22,078 nucleotides of DNA from Leadbetterella sp031420365. GTDB lineage: Bacteria; Bacteroidota; Bacteroidia; Cytophagales; Spirosomataceae. This document shows, in pieces, positions 14,237 to 22,078 of this stretch. A model generated the notes under the pieces. The model did no database searches. It was not told where the DNA came from and worked only from the letters and a program-made list of their open reading frames with translations. How positions within the stretch are numbered: the first letter of the stretch is position 1; every line of letters begins with the position of its first letter. Position numbers and translations under genes: made by a program. The DNA lies in assembly GCA_031420365.1 (NCBI GenBank), contig JANOMP010000182.1, positions 1 to 22,078 of the forward strand, in the 5' to 3' direction.

Positions 14237-15142
14237 TTAAATTTGAGGTAGAATGGGTCTAACTTTTAAAGCATCTTCAATGATTTTCAAAACCTGGCTT
14301 CTTTCCTCCCCAATTAAAGGAAGACGAGGCTCACGCACCCACTCTGTGCCCAAACCTGTAGCTACTTCAGCCAATTTTATATTTTGAACAAATTTTGTGC
14401 TTACATCTAAATGCATTAATGGGAAAAACCATCGGTAAATTTCCCTAGCCTCTTTATATCTACCTTGCTGAATTAATTCATAAATTACTACTGTTTCTCT
14501 AGGAAATGCATCCACCAAACCAGCCACCCAGCCATGTGCACCCATTACCAAACTTTCATAAGCGAGGTCATCCACTCCGCTTAAAATTTTAAATCTGTCC
14601 CCAAATACATTAATTATATCTGTCATGTATCTTATGTCTCCAGTAGATTCTTTCATAGATTCAAAATGTTGATTTTGAGCCAATTCCTTAAACATACGAA
14701 TAGAAATAAAAGTTTTATAAGCCAAGGGATTGTTATAAGCCATTACTGGAAGATCTGTAGCGTCTGCCACTTTATTTAAAAAATGGAGTGTTTCTCTATC
14801 GTCAGCAGGGTAACGCATAGGAGGTAACATCATTAATCCGTTTGCACCTCCTGCCTCTGAATTCTTAACAAAAGCAATTGCTTCTTTTGTAATACATTCT
14901 GCCACTGTCATAATTAAGGGAACTCTGCCTTTTATTGTTTCTTTGGCGGCATCTAACAAAGTGAATTTCTCTTCATTTGATAAAACGCCATTTTCGCCTA
15001 AGGAACCACAAACAATAATTCCATGTACACCAGCCTGTAGCTGTGCTTCAATATTTGTTTTAAAAGTTTCGACATCTAAAGCCTGGTCTTCAAAAAAATT
15101 TGTTGTTACTGCAGGATAAACTCCTAACCAAGAAGGTTTCAT
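14237..15142 (-). CDS. Pyrroline-4-hydroxy-2-carboxylate deaminase (DapA/DHDPS family)
   Basis: The protein has 301 residues forming an N-acetylneuraminate lyase/DHDPS barrel. Seen are GSLGEN (46-51, substrate carboxylate loop), Tyr136 in MAYNNP and the Schiff-base Lys164 in MKESTGD. The fold serves several aldolases and dehydratases. First place in an operon with a hydroxyproline epimerase and a D-amino acid oxidase identifies it as the enzyme that converts pyrroline-4-hydroxy-2-carboxylate to alpha-ketoglutarate semialdehyde and ammonia. It is probably cytoplasmic. It is not the housekeeping dihydrodipicolinate synthase, judging by context. A Bacteroidota-type promoter lies just upstream at 15164-15190. 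Confidence 0.85.
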   Translation of the reverse strand: MKPSWLGVYPAVTTNFFEDQALDVETFKTNIEAQLQAGVHGIIVCGSLGENGVLSNEEKFTLLDAAKETIKGRVPLIMTVAECITKEAIAFVKNSEAGGANGLMMLPPMRYPADDRETLHFLNKVADATDLPVMAYNNPLAYKTFISIRMFKELAQNQHFESMKESTGDIRYMTDIINVFGDRFKILSGVDDLAYESLVMGAHGWVAGLVDAFPRETVVIYELIQQGRYKEAREIYRWFFPLMHLDVSTKFVQNIKLAEVATGLGTEWVREPRLPLIGEERSQVLKIIEDALKVRPILPQI

Positions 15143-15163
15143 ATTTTACTATTATTTTTTTTA

Positions 15164-15190
15164 CAAAATTAATTAAGAAGTAGTAAACAA
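15164..15190 (-). promoter_or_regulatory. Promoter of the hydroxyproline operon
   Basis: On the minus strand TTG (15190-15188) is followed by 16 bases and TAATTTTG (15171-15164), one base short of the usual spacing but with a perfect -7 element. It lies 22 bases upstream of the deaminase start. Confidence 0.45.
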
Positions 15191-15608
15191 AAAACGCAAG
15201 ATTTATTCAAAAAATATACTATTTTATCCAAAATTTAAATAATAGGAAGTAAATATGAATAATTTGTTAAAGAAAATACATTACTTAGCCATTTTTAAAC
15301 GATATTTCTCAAAACAGAAATAAACCTTTGATCAGATTAAAATAGAAAAAAGGTTAAAAACTAGTTTTTAATAGCTGAATTTCAGATTTTGTTTTTTACT
15401 CGTCATTTTTAATTTTCTCCAAATTTTAATTTTGCCAAGCCTTCCTTTGATTTTAAAACATTGGCTAAGAACCTTTTATATTCATTTATTAAAGCTTTAG
15501 AGCTCTTTTATTTGGATGCCTTATTCAGTTTGCAAATATTCAAATTAGGTTGTGAACCAAAAAAAATGAAAGGTTTTTATTTTTGATACATTCAAATTAA
15601 AAAAATAT
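15191..15608. other. AT-rich intergenic stretch, no gene seen
   Basis: This gene-free stretch lies between the hydroxyproline operon and the DUF7935-like gene. The only clear structure is the perfect 18-bp palindrome TTAAAAACTAGTTTTTAA at 15354-15371, which could be a weak terminator for the gene at 15609 or an operator. A regulator gene for the operon is not found here. Confidence 0.5.
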
Positions 15609-16115
15609 TTAAAAAATATTTTGAATATCACTTTTCATCAACAACAATGTGGCATCAATAGTCTCTAAGCTTTTTGAATCTTGGTTCTGAAGAATAAACC
15701 TTGCCGATTCTTTTGCGGAATTTGAAAATTTATTTTCACTTAAAATTCTATTCAATTCTAATTTCAAATTGTTAACACTTAAAATTATAGCGTCCCAGGT
15801 TGCAGGATAAATATAAATTTGTTGGGCAATATTGTGATTCAATTCGCTGCTAATCTCAGTAAGCAATTGGCTATAAAACTCTTGAGAAGATATGTTTTCA
15901 TAATCAACCCTTAATAATAAATTTTGAGGCTTAATTCTTTCCAAAAATAATGTTAAACGCTCATATGCTTGTAATTTTAATGGGTAAATAATTTCTTGTT
16001 GAGATTTAACTTTGGCAAACTCAAATTGCTGATTCAAATAGTTTTTGAATAACAATAACAAAACTAAAATCAAAAATACACTTGGCAATAACACTAACAA
16101 TATTTCTTTTATCAT
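15609..16115 (-). CDS. DUF7935-like membrane-anchored protein of unknown function
   Basis: The protein has 168 residues with one N-terminal membrane span (about residues 4-24, LLLLPSVFLILVLLLLF in essence) and a cytoplasmic helical domain of about 140 residues. The domain begins QEIIYPLKLQAYERLTLFLE and continues RIKPQNLLLR. This pattern is typical of a small conserved family of Bacteroidota (DUF7935 by recall). The internal motif HNIAQQIYIYPATWDAI is a recognisable part of it. No enzymatic residues are evident and the function is unknown. It appears to be monocistronic: neither neighbour is close. Confidence 0.7.
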   Translation of the reverse strand: MIKEILLVLLPSVFLILVLLLLFKNYLNQQFEFAKVKSQQEIIYPLKLQAYERLTLFLERIKPQNLLLRVDYENISSQEFYSQLLTEISSELNHNIAQQIYIYPATWDAIILSVNNLKLELNRILSENKFSNSAKESARFILQNQDSKSLETIDATLLLMKSDIQNIF

Positions 16116-16184
16116 TCTATATTAATAATTTAGGTTAAAAATTACTGGCGTCCGAGAAAAAATATAAACAAAATAAATTCCTTT

Positions 16185-16492
16185 GATCACAAAATCGGTA
16201 CGCCGAATCGTGACCATTTTAAAAATTTGAAATGGAGAATTTTTATCATAGCTTAAATAGCTAATTATCAAATTTTAAAGGGGAACGCCCTTTAGGTTTA
16301 TTCGATTCGGCGTACCGATTTGTGAATGTTTTTTGGCTTGGGTCCGACCGTTCGGCTTTTTTTCGATTGGACTGGCAAACAGGCGGTGCGTCGAAACGCA
16401 AAAGTAAGGCCGTCCGCAGGACACACAAAGAATAAAACTGAGGGGGTCTTTTTTTAAAATCAGAAAAATGGTCCCGATTCGGCGACCCGATT
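16185..16492. repeat. Three copies of a GATTCGGCG-type repeat, two inverted
   Basis: Copy 1, 16187-16220, contains TCACAAAATCGGTACGCCG then AATCGTGACCATTTT. Copy 2, 16303-16325, is its reverse complement over 23 of 24 positions (one indel), so a stem of 23 pairs with a loop of about 92 bases is possible. Copy 3, 16465-16492, is again inverted relative to copy 1 and extends to the AAAATGGTC end. The arrangement suggests nested insertions of a small repeat or a non-autonomous element. Confidence 0.65.
16289..16390 (+). repeat. Dispersed repeat, copy B
   Basis: Blocks CCTTTAGG, TTTGTGAATGTTTTTTGGCT, CCGACCGTTCGGCTTTTTTT and ATTGGACTGGCA follow in the same order as on the minus strand of 1-94. 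Copy 2 of the GATTCGGCG repeat is inserted between the first two blocks. A GGCCGTCCGC decamer lies near both copies (92-101 and 16409-16418). Confidence 0.6.
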
Positions 16493-16889
16493 GAATAGTC
16501 ATTTGATTAAGATTTTTAATAAATTTTAAATTTAGTCGGATGCCAGTAGTTAAAAATCATAAAAATATAAGTCTGTTTACCATTTAATCAATTTCATCAA
16601 TACAATTTAAAAAAAAGCTTAGTATCTTTTTTACCTAATGAGCGATTAGTTTAAATTTAAACACAAGCCTTTAAAACAAAATTAATGCATAATGACCAAT
16701 TTTTAAACAATTAATTAAAAAGCCATTTCTATTTTTATAAATGTATAAAAATGGAATGTCATAAAATTCATATCACTCTGAAAATAAATAATAATACTGA
16801 ATCCTACTAATTGATTATTTAAAATCATATTTGTTTGGCATGATTTTTAGTCTTTTTATATGATTATTTTGCTAAAAGCAATAATAATC

Positions 16890-16917
16890 TTGACATCAAA
16901 TTTATCAGAAATATAAT
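16890..16917 (+). promoter_or_regulatory. sigma70-like promoter of the sensor kinase gene
   Basis: TTGACA (16890-16895), 16 bases, TATAAT (16912-16917): both hexamers are perfect matches to the general bacterial consensus, which is unusual in this phylum. It gives a leader of about 18 bases before the ATG at 16942. Confidence 0.5.
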
Positions 16918-16941
16918 CTTAAAACAAAGGTTTATTAATAT

Positions 16942-19900
16942 ATGGGGATTCTTACTTCCGTACTTAAAAAATATCTTTTTTTAGCATTAGCAATTATTTC
17001 GCTATTGACAGGAATTGCCTATTTTTATGTATTTGAGTTTAATAGCCCCAATGCCGCCGAATCCTATTACATTTCAAATCTTCAGCACACAATAACTAAA
17101 GAAGTTTCCGAATCAGACAATGATTTATCCAACATAGAAAAGCAGTATAATGCCGTAAATCCTAAAACCTTTAATCAGATAAAAGTAAAAACAAAGTATC
17201 CGTACTTTTTATTCAAAAATGGAAAATTGTGGTATTGGTCAGATTATAGATATGTGCCTGGCTATGAAAAAATAAAAGATATTGAAGACTTCAAAGTTTT
17301 AAAATATAACCTAGAATACGGCATCTTTAATAAAAGGAACTTTACTTTTAAAAAAGATACAATTTGTGTTATTTCCTTAATAAATTTATATAAACACTAC
17401 AAAAATGAAAACGATTATTTACAGTCGGGTTATGCTGATAAAATCTTTCATCCGTCTCCAAAGAAGATATCAATTGAAAGATTTGCCGAATCTAAAACAA
17501 TAAATGGGAAAAACGGAAAAATATTATTTTATTTTGAAAATCCTGGTAATGAAAAGATTTTAAATTCAAATATCCCAAAAACTACACTTTGGATACTTTG
17601 TTTATCAGTTTTATTTTTTAGTATTCATATTCTATTTATACTAAACAATTACAGAAGAAATCATAGTTTTGGTAAGGCCTTCCTTTTATTATTAGTTTTT
17701 GGAGTTTGTTTAAGGTTTATCATGTTAAAAACAGGTATGCCATTAATTTTATCGAATAAAGATTATTTTAATCCTTCCTTTTATACAGGAGACTTATTTG
17801 CTCCCACATTTGGAGATACTATAATGAATGCCTTATTTTTATTAGTATTTTTAACAATTGTAGCTGCTTTTTATTTTAGATCTCGTTTGTTTTTGGATAT
17901 AATCAAAACCAATAAAAAAATTCAAAGCATTGTCTCCATTTTATGTGTATTTGGTGTATTATATATAGCTTTTCTTCTTGGCGAAAAAATAGAAAACATA
18001 TATGAAAACTCGCTTTACAAATTAGGCTTTTCGCTCTCTTTGAGCTTTAATATATTTATGTTTTTTACATTATTATATTATTTATTGCTTTTAGGTATTT
18101 TCTTTATTTCCTCTCACATTTTAATATTTGTTTTTTTAAGAATTCAAAAGAACATAAAATCTGGGTTTCTACATTGGCTTTATGCTTTTGTTATGGGCAT
18201 TTTTATTTTTATATTATTAGATGAACAAAGAAATTGCTATTTATATGCAGGCATTTATTTCTTAATTGTATATTTGAACCGATTGCCTCGTTATTTTTAT
18301 TCCTTCAGATTTCAAACTTTACTGTATTTTATAATTGCTGGTTTTTGTTTTACTTTAATTGCCATTGAGGTAATTCAATATAAAGAGAACCAGAAAAATC
18401 TACTAGAAAAACAAATTTTTGGACATAGATATTTGGCTGACAACGATCTTTTAGGCGAAGGTTTGTTAGAACGTTTTTCACAAACAATAAAAAATGAAGA
18501 AACAATTGTAAATGCATTTTCTAGAAATACTCTTGCTTCAGAAGCCATAAAGCAAATAGTAAAAGACGACTTTTTAGACATTTATTTTGACAAATACGAA
18601 GTAGAAGTTATAGCATTTGATTCCATTGGCAACAACTTGGACAAAGAGAAAGAAAGCAAAAACTTGGAATTTTATGAATCAAAATTCAAGAACACTAAAT
18701 ATAAAACCGAAATAAATAATTTATTCTTTTTTAACGAAACAGGAAATAGTTTTATAAAAGAATACATTTCATTCAACGAAATTTTAAATGGAAAATCCAA
18801 AATTGGCAATATAGTTTTGGATTTAAAGCTAAAAGATGGTAATTCAGATAGTGTTTATCCAGAGTTACTATTAGATAAGAAATTCGTTCAGAATCCTGAA
18901 TCAAAAAATTATAGTTATGGTATTTTTGAAAATAACAGTAAAATTTTATTCAATTCAGGAAGTTACAACTACTTAATGAATTTTTCGAAAGAAGAATTAA
19001 AAAATAATGAAATCTATCGGAAAGGCATTTCTAAAAATGGTTTTTCTCATTTTGCTATTAAAGGGCAAAATCATAGAACAATTGTGGTTTCTCAAAATGA
19101 AAATTATTGGAAGAATATTCTTTCCAACTTTTCATTTTTATTCCTTCTCTCTATTTTAAGTATCTCTATTTTACTGTTGGCATTTGGAGGAATTTATGGA
19201 ATAAGAAAGTTTTCAATGAATTTTTCTACAAAAATCCAACTATATCTTAATGCAGCATTTCTTTTGCCTCTTATTATTATCATTGTTTTAACGCTTAGTG
19301 TAGTAAGAGGTACCTTGATTTCTATTCAAGAAAAGTCTTTTATTGACAACACGAAAAATATAGCAGGAACTTTTCAAGTTCACCTAGAAAACTACCTTGC
19401 TGGTAAAACCAGTCGCCCATTTTTTGAGATGGAGATTAACCAATTGGCAAGAAATACTAAAGTAGATATTAATTTTTTTGATAGTAATGGCAAAATAAAT
19501 TTCTCCACAAGACCCTTAGTATATCAATATAAACTATTATCTGGTTATCTAAATCCACTAAGTTATAACAAAATCATAGAAGAAAAAGAAAATGAGTTAA
19601 TCACAAATGAATCCTTAGGGTCATTAAATTACAAAACTGTTTATATAGCTTTAAAAGGAAATTCAAATAAAAAATATGGAGTAATAGGTATCCCTTTCTT
19701 TGACTCAAAAACCCTTTTAGAGATGCAAGTACGGGAAGTGGTAACTATTATTCTAATTATCTTCTTGGCCATGTTTTTACTTCTTTTAGTATTATCCTAT
19801 TTTGCCAGTAATCATTTAACTTCCCCTTTAAAAATTATAGCTTCCAGATTAAAAAAGACCCATTTAGATAAAGTAAATGAAACTATTGAATGGAAGTCAA

Positions 19901-20667
19901 ACGATGAGATAGGACTCTTAACTCAGGCCTACAATAAAATGATAAAGAAGTTAGAAGAAAGTAAAATAGCATTATCACAAAGTGAAAAACAAACTGCTTG
20001 GAGAGAAATGGCCAAACAAGTTGCTCATGAGATAAAAAATCCTCTTACTCCCATGAAACTATCTATTCAGCAACTCCAAAGAACCTTGCCAATGGACGAC
20101 CCAAAATCAAAAGATAGAATACAAAGGGCATTAAATTCCTTGACAGAGCAAATAGATAATATTAGTGAAATAGCCAATTCATTTTCAGAATTTGCAAAAA
20201 TGCCTGTACCTAGAAACGAACCCTTTGATTTAATTCCAGTTGCACAAAAAACGACCGATTTATACTCCCAAAACAATAATATTAAAATTGATTTTGAAAC
20301 AGAGTATAAAGAAATGATTATTTTGGGAGATAGATTATTGGTAAGTAGAGTAATTACTAACTTAATTTTAAATGGAATTCAATCTGTGCCACCTATTCGT
20401 CAGCCAGAGATAAAAGTTCGAATTTATAAAAATCCCGAAGAAAATTTTTGCATAATTGAAGTTAGTGACAATGGTGCAGGAATACCTGAAAACGTAAGAA
20501 AAAAAGTTTTTATTCCCAATTTTAGCACAAAAGTTGGAGGCTCAGGTTTAGGCCTAGCTATGGCAAAAAGAGGAATTGAACATGCCGGCGGCAACATTTG
20601 GTTCGAAACTGAAGAAAATATAGGCACAACATTCTTTGTAGATCTTCCAATTTCAGAAATACAATAA
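16942..20667 (+). CDS. Large multi-span sensor histidine kinase (NtrY-like)
   Basis: The protein has 1241 residues. One membrane span is at 10-32, then an extracytoplasmic domain to about 212. A block of about eight spans follows between 214 and 478, with another extracytoplasmic domain at about 480-722. Spans are at about 727-750 and 766-788, a third sensory domain is at 790-930, and the last span is at 934-957. Cytoplasmic parts: HAMP (about 955-1010), HisKA with phospho-accepting His1029 (QVAHEIKNPLTPMKLS), and a HATPase_c domain with N-box Asn1144 (NLILNGIQ), G1 Asp1176 (DNGAGIP) and the glycine loop 1199-1204 (GGSGLG). Everything needed for autophosphorylation is intact. The catalytic half resembles NtrY; the N-terminal half is a Bacteroidota-type architecture with unknown signal. 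No response regulator gene is in the window. Confidence 0.9.
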   Translation: MGILTSVLKKYLFLALAIISLLTGIAYFYVFEFNSPNAAESYYISNLQHTITKEVSESDNDLSNIEKQYNAVNPKTFNQIKVKTKYPYFLFKNGKLWYWSDYRYVPGYEKIKDIEDFKVLKYNLEYGIFNKRNFTFKKDTICVISLINLYKHYKNENDYLQSGYADKIFHPSPKKISIERFAESKTINGKNGKILFYFENPGNEKILNSNIPKTTLWILCLSVLFFSIHILFILNNYRRNHSFGKAFLLLLVFGVCLRFIMLKTGMPLILSNKDYFNPSFYTGDLFAPTFGDTIMNALFLLVFLTIVAAFYFRSRLFLDIIKTNKKIQSIVSILCVFGVLYIAFLLGEKIENIYENSLYKLGFSLSLSFNIFMFFTLLYYLLLLGIFFISSHILIFVFLRIQKNIKSGFLHWLYAFVMGIFIFILLDEQRNCYLYAGIYFLIVYLNRLPRYFYSFRFQTLLYFIIAGFCFTLIAIEVIQYKENQKNLLEKQIFGHRYLADNDLLGEGLLERFSQTIKNEETIVNAFSRNTLASEAIKQIVKDDFLDIYFDKYEVEVIAFDSIGNNLDKEKESKNLEFYESKFKNTKYKTEINNLFFFNETGNSFIKEYISFNEILNGKSKIGNIVLDLKLKDGNSDSVYPELLLDKKFVQNPESKNYSYGIFENNSKILFNSGSYNYLMNFSKEELKNNEIYRKGISKNGFSHFAIKGQNHRTIVVSQNENYWKNILSNFSFLFLLSILSISILLLAFGGIYGIRKFSMNFSTKIQLYLNAAFLLPLIIIIVLTLSVVRGTLISIQEKSFIDNTKNIAGTFQVHLENYLAGKTSRPFFEMEINQLARNTKVDINFFDSNGKINFSTRPLVYQYKLLSGYLNPLSYNKIIEEKENELITNESLGSLNYKTVYIALKGNSNKKYGVIGIPFFDSKTLLEMQVREVVTIILIIFLAMFLLLLVLSYFASNHLTSPLKIIASRLKKTHLDKVNETIEWKSNDEIGLLTQAYNKMIKKLEESKIALSQSEKQTAWREMAKQVAHEIKNPLTPMKLSIQQLQRTLPMDDPKSKDRIQRALNSLTEQIDNISEIANSFSEFAKMPVPRNEPFDLIPVAQKTTDLYSQNNNIKIDFETEYKEMIILGDRLLVSRVITNLILNGIQSVPPIRQPEIKVRIYKNPEENFCIIEVSDNGAGIPENVRKKVFIPNFSTKVGGSGLGLAMAKRGIEHAGGNIWFETEENIGTTFFVDLPISEIQ

Positions 20668-20710
20668 TTATTTTTGTTCATTCTCCAATTCTTTAAAGGT
20701 AGTTTCTGAT

Positions 20711-20718
20711 TATCTTTG
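20711..20718 (+). promoter_or_regulatory. -7 element before the MBL-fold gene
   Basis: TATCTTTG, a perfect TAnnTTTG element, 27 bases before the ATG at 20746. No TTG lies at the usual distance upstream. It suggests that the MBL-pssA pair can be transcribed independently of the kinase gene. Confidence 0.4.
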
Positions 20719-20745
20719 CCATTTGATTTTTCAATCTAAATTTCT

Positions 20746-21384
20746 ATGATTCAAATTAAGTCATTTGATTTTTCGCCTTTTTCAGAAAACACGTATGTTG
20801 TATTTGATGAAACTAAAGAGGGCGTAATAATTGACCCAGGATGTTTGGCTCAGACTGAAAAAAACGAATTAAAAGCTTTTGTAGAAGAAAACAAAATAAT
20901 TATTAAGGCCTTGCTCCAAACCCACACTCATCTAGACCATGTGTTTGGCTCAGCTTTTGTAAAAAGAAATTTTGGTGTAGAAATGTATATGCACAAAAAA
21001 GATTTACCGATCTTAAATGATGTGGAACTAAGATGCAAAACATGGGGTATTCAAGGATTTGAGCCAGTTAATGCGGATAAGTTCTTGGAAGAAGGAGATC
21101 AATATAAATTTGGCAATACTATTCTCGATATAGTTTTTGTGCCTGGACACTCTCCGGGCCATATTGCATTTGTTAACCATGAAAGCAAAGTTATTTTTGG
21201 TGGAGATTGTCTATTTTTTAGGAGTATTGGCAGAACTGATTTTCCACTTTGTAGTCATTTAGAACTCATAAATAGTATTAAAACAAAGTTTTTCACTTTG
21301 CCAGATGAATACATAGTATATGCTGGACACATGCAGCCTACTACTATAGGAGATGAAAAAAAACAAAACCCTTTTTTAAAATGA
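20746..21384 (+). CDS. MBL-fold metallohydrolase (glyoxalase II-like)
   Basis: The protein has 212 residues. It has the full binuclear metal site: His60, His62, Asp64 and His65 in THTHLDH, His139 in GHSPGH, Asp154 in GGDCLF and His195 in AGHMQP. The length and the GHSPGHIAF / RSIGRTDFP motifs match the short glyoxalase II-like (YcbL) subgroup, which lacks the C-terminal substrate domain of classical glyoxalase II. Likely activity is hydrolysis of a thioester or similar small substrate in the cytoplasm; the natural substrate is not known. Its stop overlaps the pssA start by four bases (ATGA), so the two are co-translated. No metabolic link between them is evident. Confidence 0.9.
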   Translation: MIQIKSFDFSPFSENTYVVFDETKEGVIIDPGCLAQTEKNELKAFVEENKIIIKALLQTHTHLDHVFGSAFVKRNFGVEMYMHKKDLPILNDVELRCKTWGIQGFEPVNADKFLEEGDQYKFGNTILDIVFVPGHSPGHIAFVNHESKVIFGGDCLFFRSIGRTDFPLCSHLELINSIKTKFFTLPDEYIVYAGHMQPTTIGDEKKQNPFLK

Positions 21385-22076
21385 GATTATTTACAATTCC
21401 TAACTTTATTACCCTCGGAAATTTAATTTGTGGTTGTTTGGGAATAATTTCAGTATTCAACTCAGATTTTAAAACTGCAGGTTTACTAATATTTCTTGCT
21501 TTACTATTAGACTTTGCTGATGGATTTGTGGCACGATTATTAAAAATAAGTTCTGAAATAGGCAAAGAGCTGGATTCTTTGGCTGATGTGGTTACTTTTG
21601 GTGTTCTGCCCTCTTTAATTATTTATCGCTATTTAGAAAATAGCTCCGAAGACCATAGTTATTTGAAATATATTGTGTTTTTAATGTGTGCATTTTCAGC
21701 GCTTAGGCTGGCTAAATTTAACTTGGACACTAGGCAATCTGATTCATTTATTGGCTTACCAACTCCAGCGAACGGAATGGTAGTTGCAACTTTTCCATTC
21801 TTAATAGATAATAACTCTATTTTTTCAGATTTAGTCACAAACCCCTATTTTTTAGTGGCATACACTATTTTATTTAGCATTTTGCTTCTAATTGAAATTC
21901 CTTTAATTGCTTTAAAGTTTAAGAATTTTTCTTGGAAAACTAATAGAATTAAGTTTATTTTTTTAATAATCTGTTTTATTCTATTGGTGTTTTTAAAAGT
22001 AACGGCTATTCCCCTAATAGTAATATTATATCTTTTAATTTCATTTTTAATTCATATTTCTTGGATAAAACCTTAA
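21381..22076 (+). CDS. pssA: CDP-diacylglycerol--serine O-phosphatidyltransferase
   Basis: The protein has 231 residues, complete at the window end. It carries the CDP-alcohol phosphatidyltransferase signature D-G-x2-A-R-x8-G-x3-D-x3-D exactly: Asp47, Gly48, Ala51, Arg52, Gly61, Asp65, Asp69, with Asp44 just before. These residues bind the metal ions and CDP-diacylglycerol. About seven or eight membrane spans follow from IPNFITLGNLICGCLGIISV on. The early motif NFITLGNL and GLPTPANG (about residues 134-141) are typical of PssA rather than PgsA. It makes phosphatidylserine, the precursor of phosphatidylethanolamine, in the inner membrane. It is translationally coupled to the MBL gene. Phosphatidylserine decarboxylase is not in the window. 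Confidence 0.9.
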   Translation: MRLFTIPNFITLGNLICGCLGIISVFNSDFKTAGLLIFLALLLDFADGFVARLLKISSEIGKELDSLADVVTFGVLPSLIIYRYLENSSEDHSYLKYIVFLMCAFSALRLAKFNLDTRQSDSFIGLPTPANGMVVATFPFLIDNNSIFSDLVTNPYFLVAYTILFSILLLIEIPLIALKFKNFSWKTNRIKFIFLIICFILLVFLKVTAIPLIVILYLLISFLIHISWIKP

Positions 22077-22078
22077 AG

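Larger units (their letters stand above)
16116..16941. other. Gene-free stretch with a repeat cluster
   Basis: These 826 bases hold no supported gene. The first part (16185-16492) is a cluster of inverted and dispersed repeats of higher GC than its surroundings. The second part (16500-16880) is very AT-rich with no clear structure. The last 50 bases hold the promoter of the kinase gene. An open frame at 16275-16502 lies wholly within the repeats and is judged spurious. Confidence 0.6.

Noticed and set aside
14237..15142. Housekeeping dihydrodipicolinate synthase (dapA)
   Set aside because: The fold and Lys164 fit, but the tight operon with hydroxyproline epimerase and a D-amino acid oxidase indicates the deaminase of that pathway.
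15354..15371. Palindrome TTAAAAACTAGTTTTTAA as a confirmed terminator or operator
   Set aside because: It is almost only A and T in an AT-rich region and 240 bases from the nearest stop; it may be chance.
16275..16502. 75-residue open frame on the minus strand
   Set aside because: It covers the dispersed repeat and two GATTCGGCG copies; the composition is that of repeats, not of a protein.

Overview
The window is low-GC DNA from a member of the Bacteroidota. The evidence is promoters of the TTG-N16-23-TAnnTTTG type, an IS21-type end and typical Bacteroidota families (a DUF7935-like protein, a very large multi-membrane-span sensor kinase, an OmpA protein with a carboxypeptidase-like fold, a Tat-exported sugar isomerase). 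I cannot name the genus from sequence alone.

Layout. 1-340: one copy of a dispersed repeat and a two-way terminator. 340-4509: three exported proteins on the minus strand (OmpA-like, xylose-isomerase-like barrel, Asp-box propeller). They are interrupted at 2713-3459 by a scar that holds a 28-nt copy of part of ktrB and the stump of an IS21-family element. 4533-8940: a defence-like accessory island, all on the minus strand. It contains an XRE regulator followed by the broken start of a PLD-type helicase, then a complete ABC-three-component system (HNH effector, middle component, DUF2326-type ATPase), then a stand-alone HNH endonuclease. The last two units are each bracketed by the same short repeats: CCTAAAATGCCCTATAAC on the 5' side and (A/G)TTATAGGGCGTTTTT on the 3' side, as written on the plus strand. 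The space between them carries a long inverted repeat, a hairpin and a promoter. The arrangement resembles a gene-cassette array without an integrase in view, and it is the most interesting part of the window.

9361-15142: core physiology on the minus strand. A K+ uptake pair (ktrB-ktrA type) lies downstream of a tight three-gene operon for trans-4-hydroxy-L-proline catabolism: pyrroline-4-hydroxy-2-carboxylate deaminase, hydroxyproline 2-epimerase, and the FAD oxidase of cis-4-hydroxy-D-proline. Together these would convert hydroxyproline to alpha-ketoglutarate semialdehyde; the final dehydrogenase is not in the window. 15143-16941: a DUF7935-like membrane-anchored protein and two gene-poor stretches, one carrying a repeat cluster that includes an inverted second copy of the repeat at the window start. 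16942-22076 (plus strand): an NtrY-like histidine kinase of 1241 residues with its own consensus promoter, an MBL-fold hydrolase, and phosphatidylserine synthase overlapping it by ATGA.

No rRNA, tRNA or CRISPR array was seen. Assignments come from motif reading and recall of families; no database search was run.
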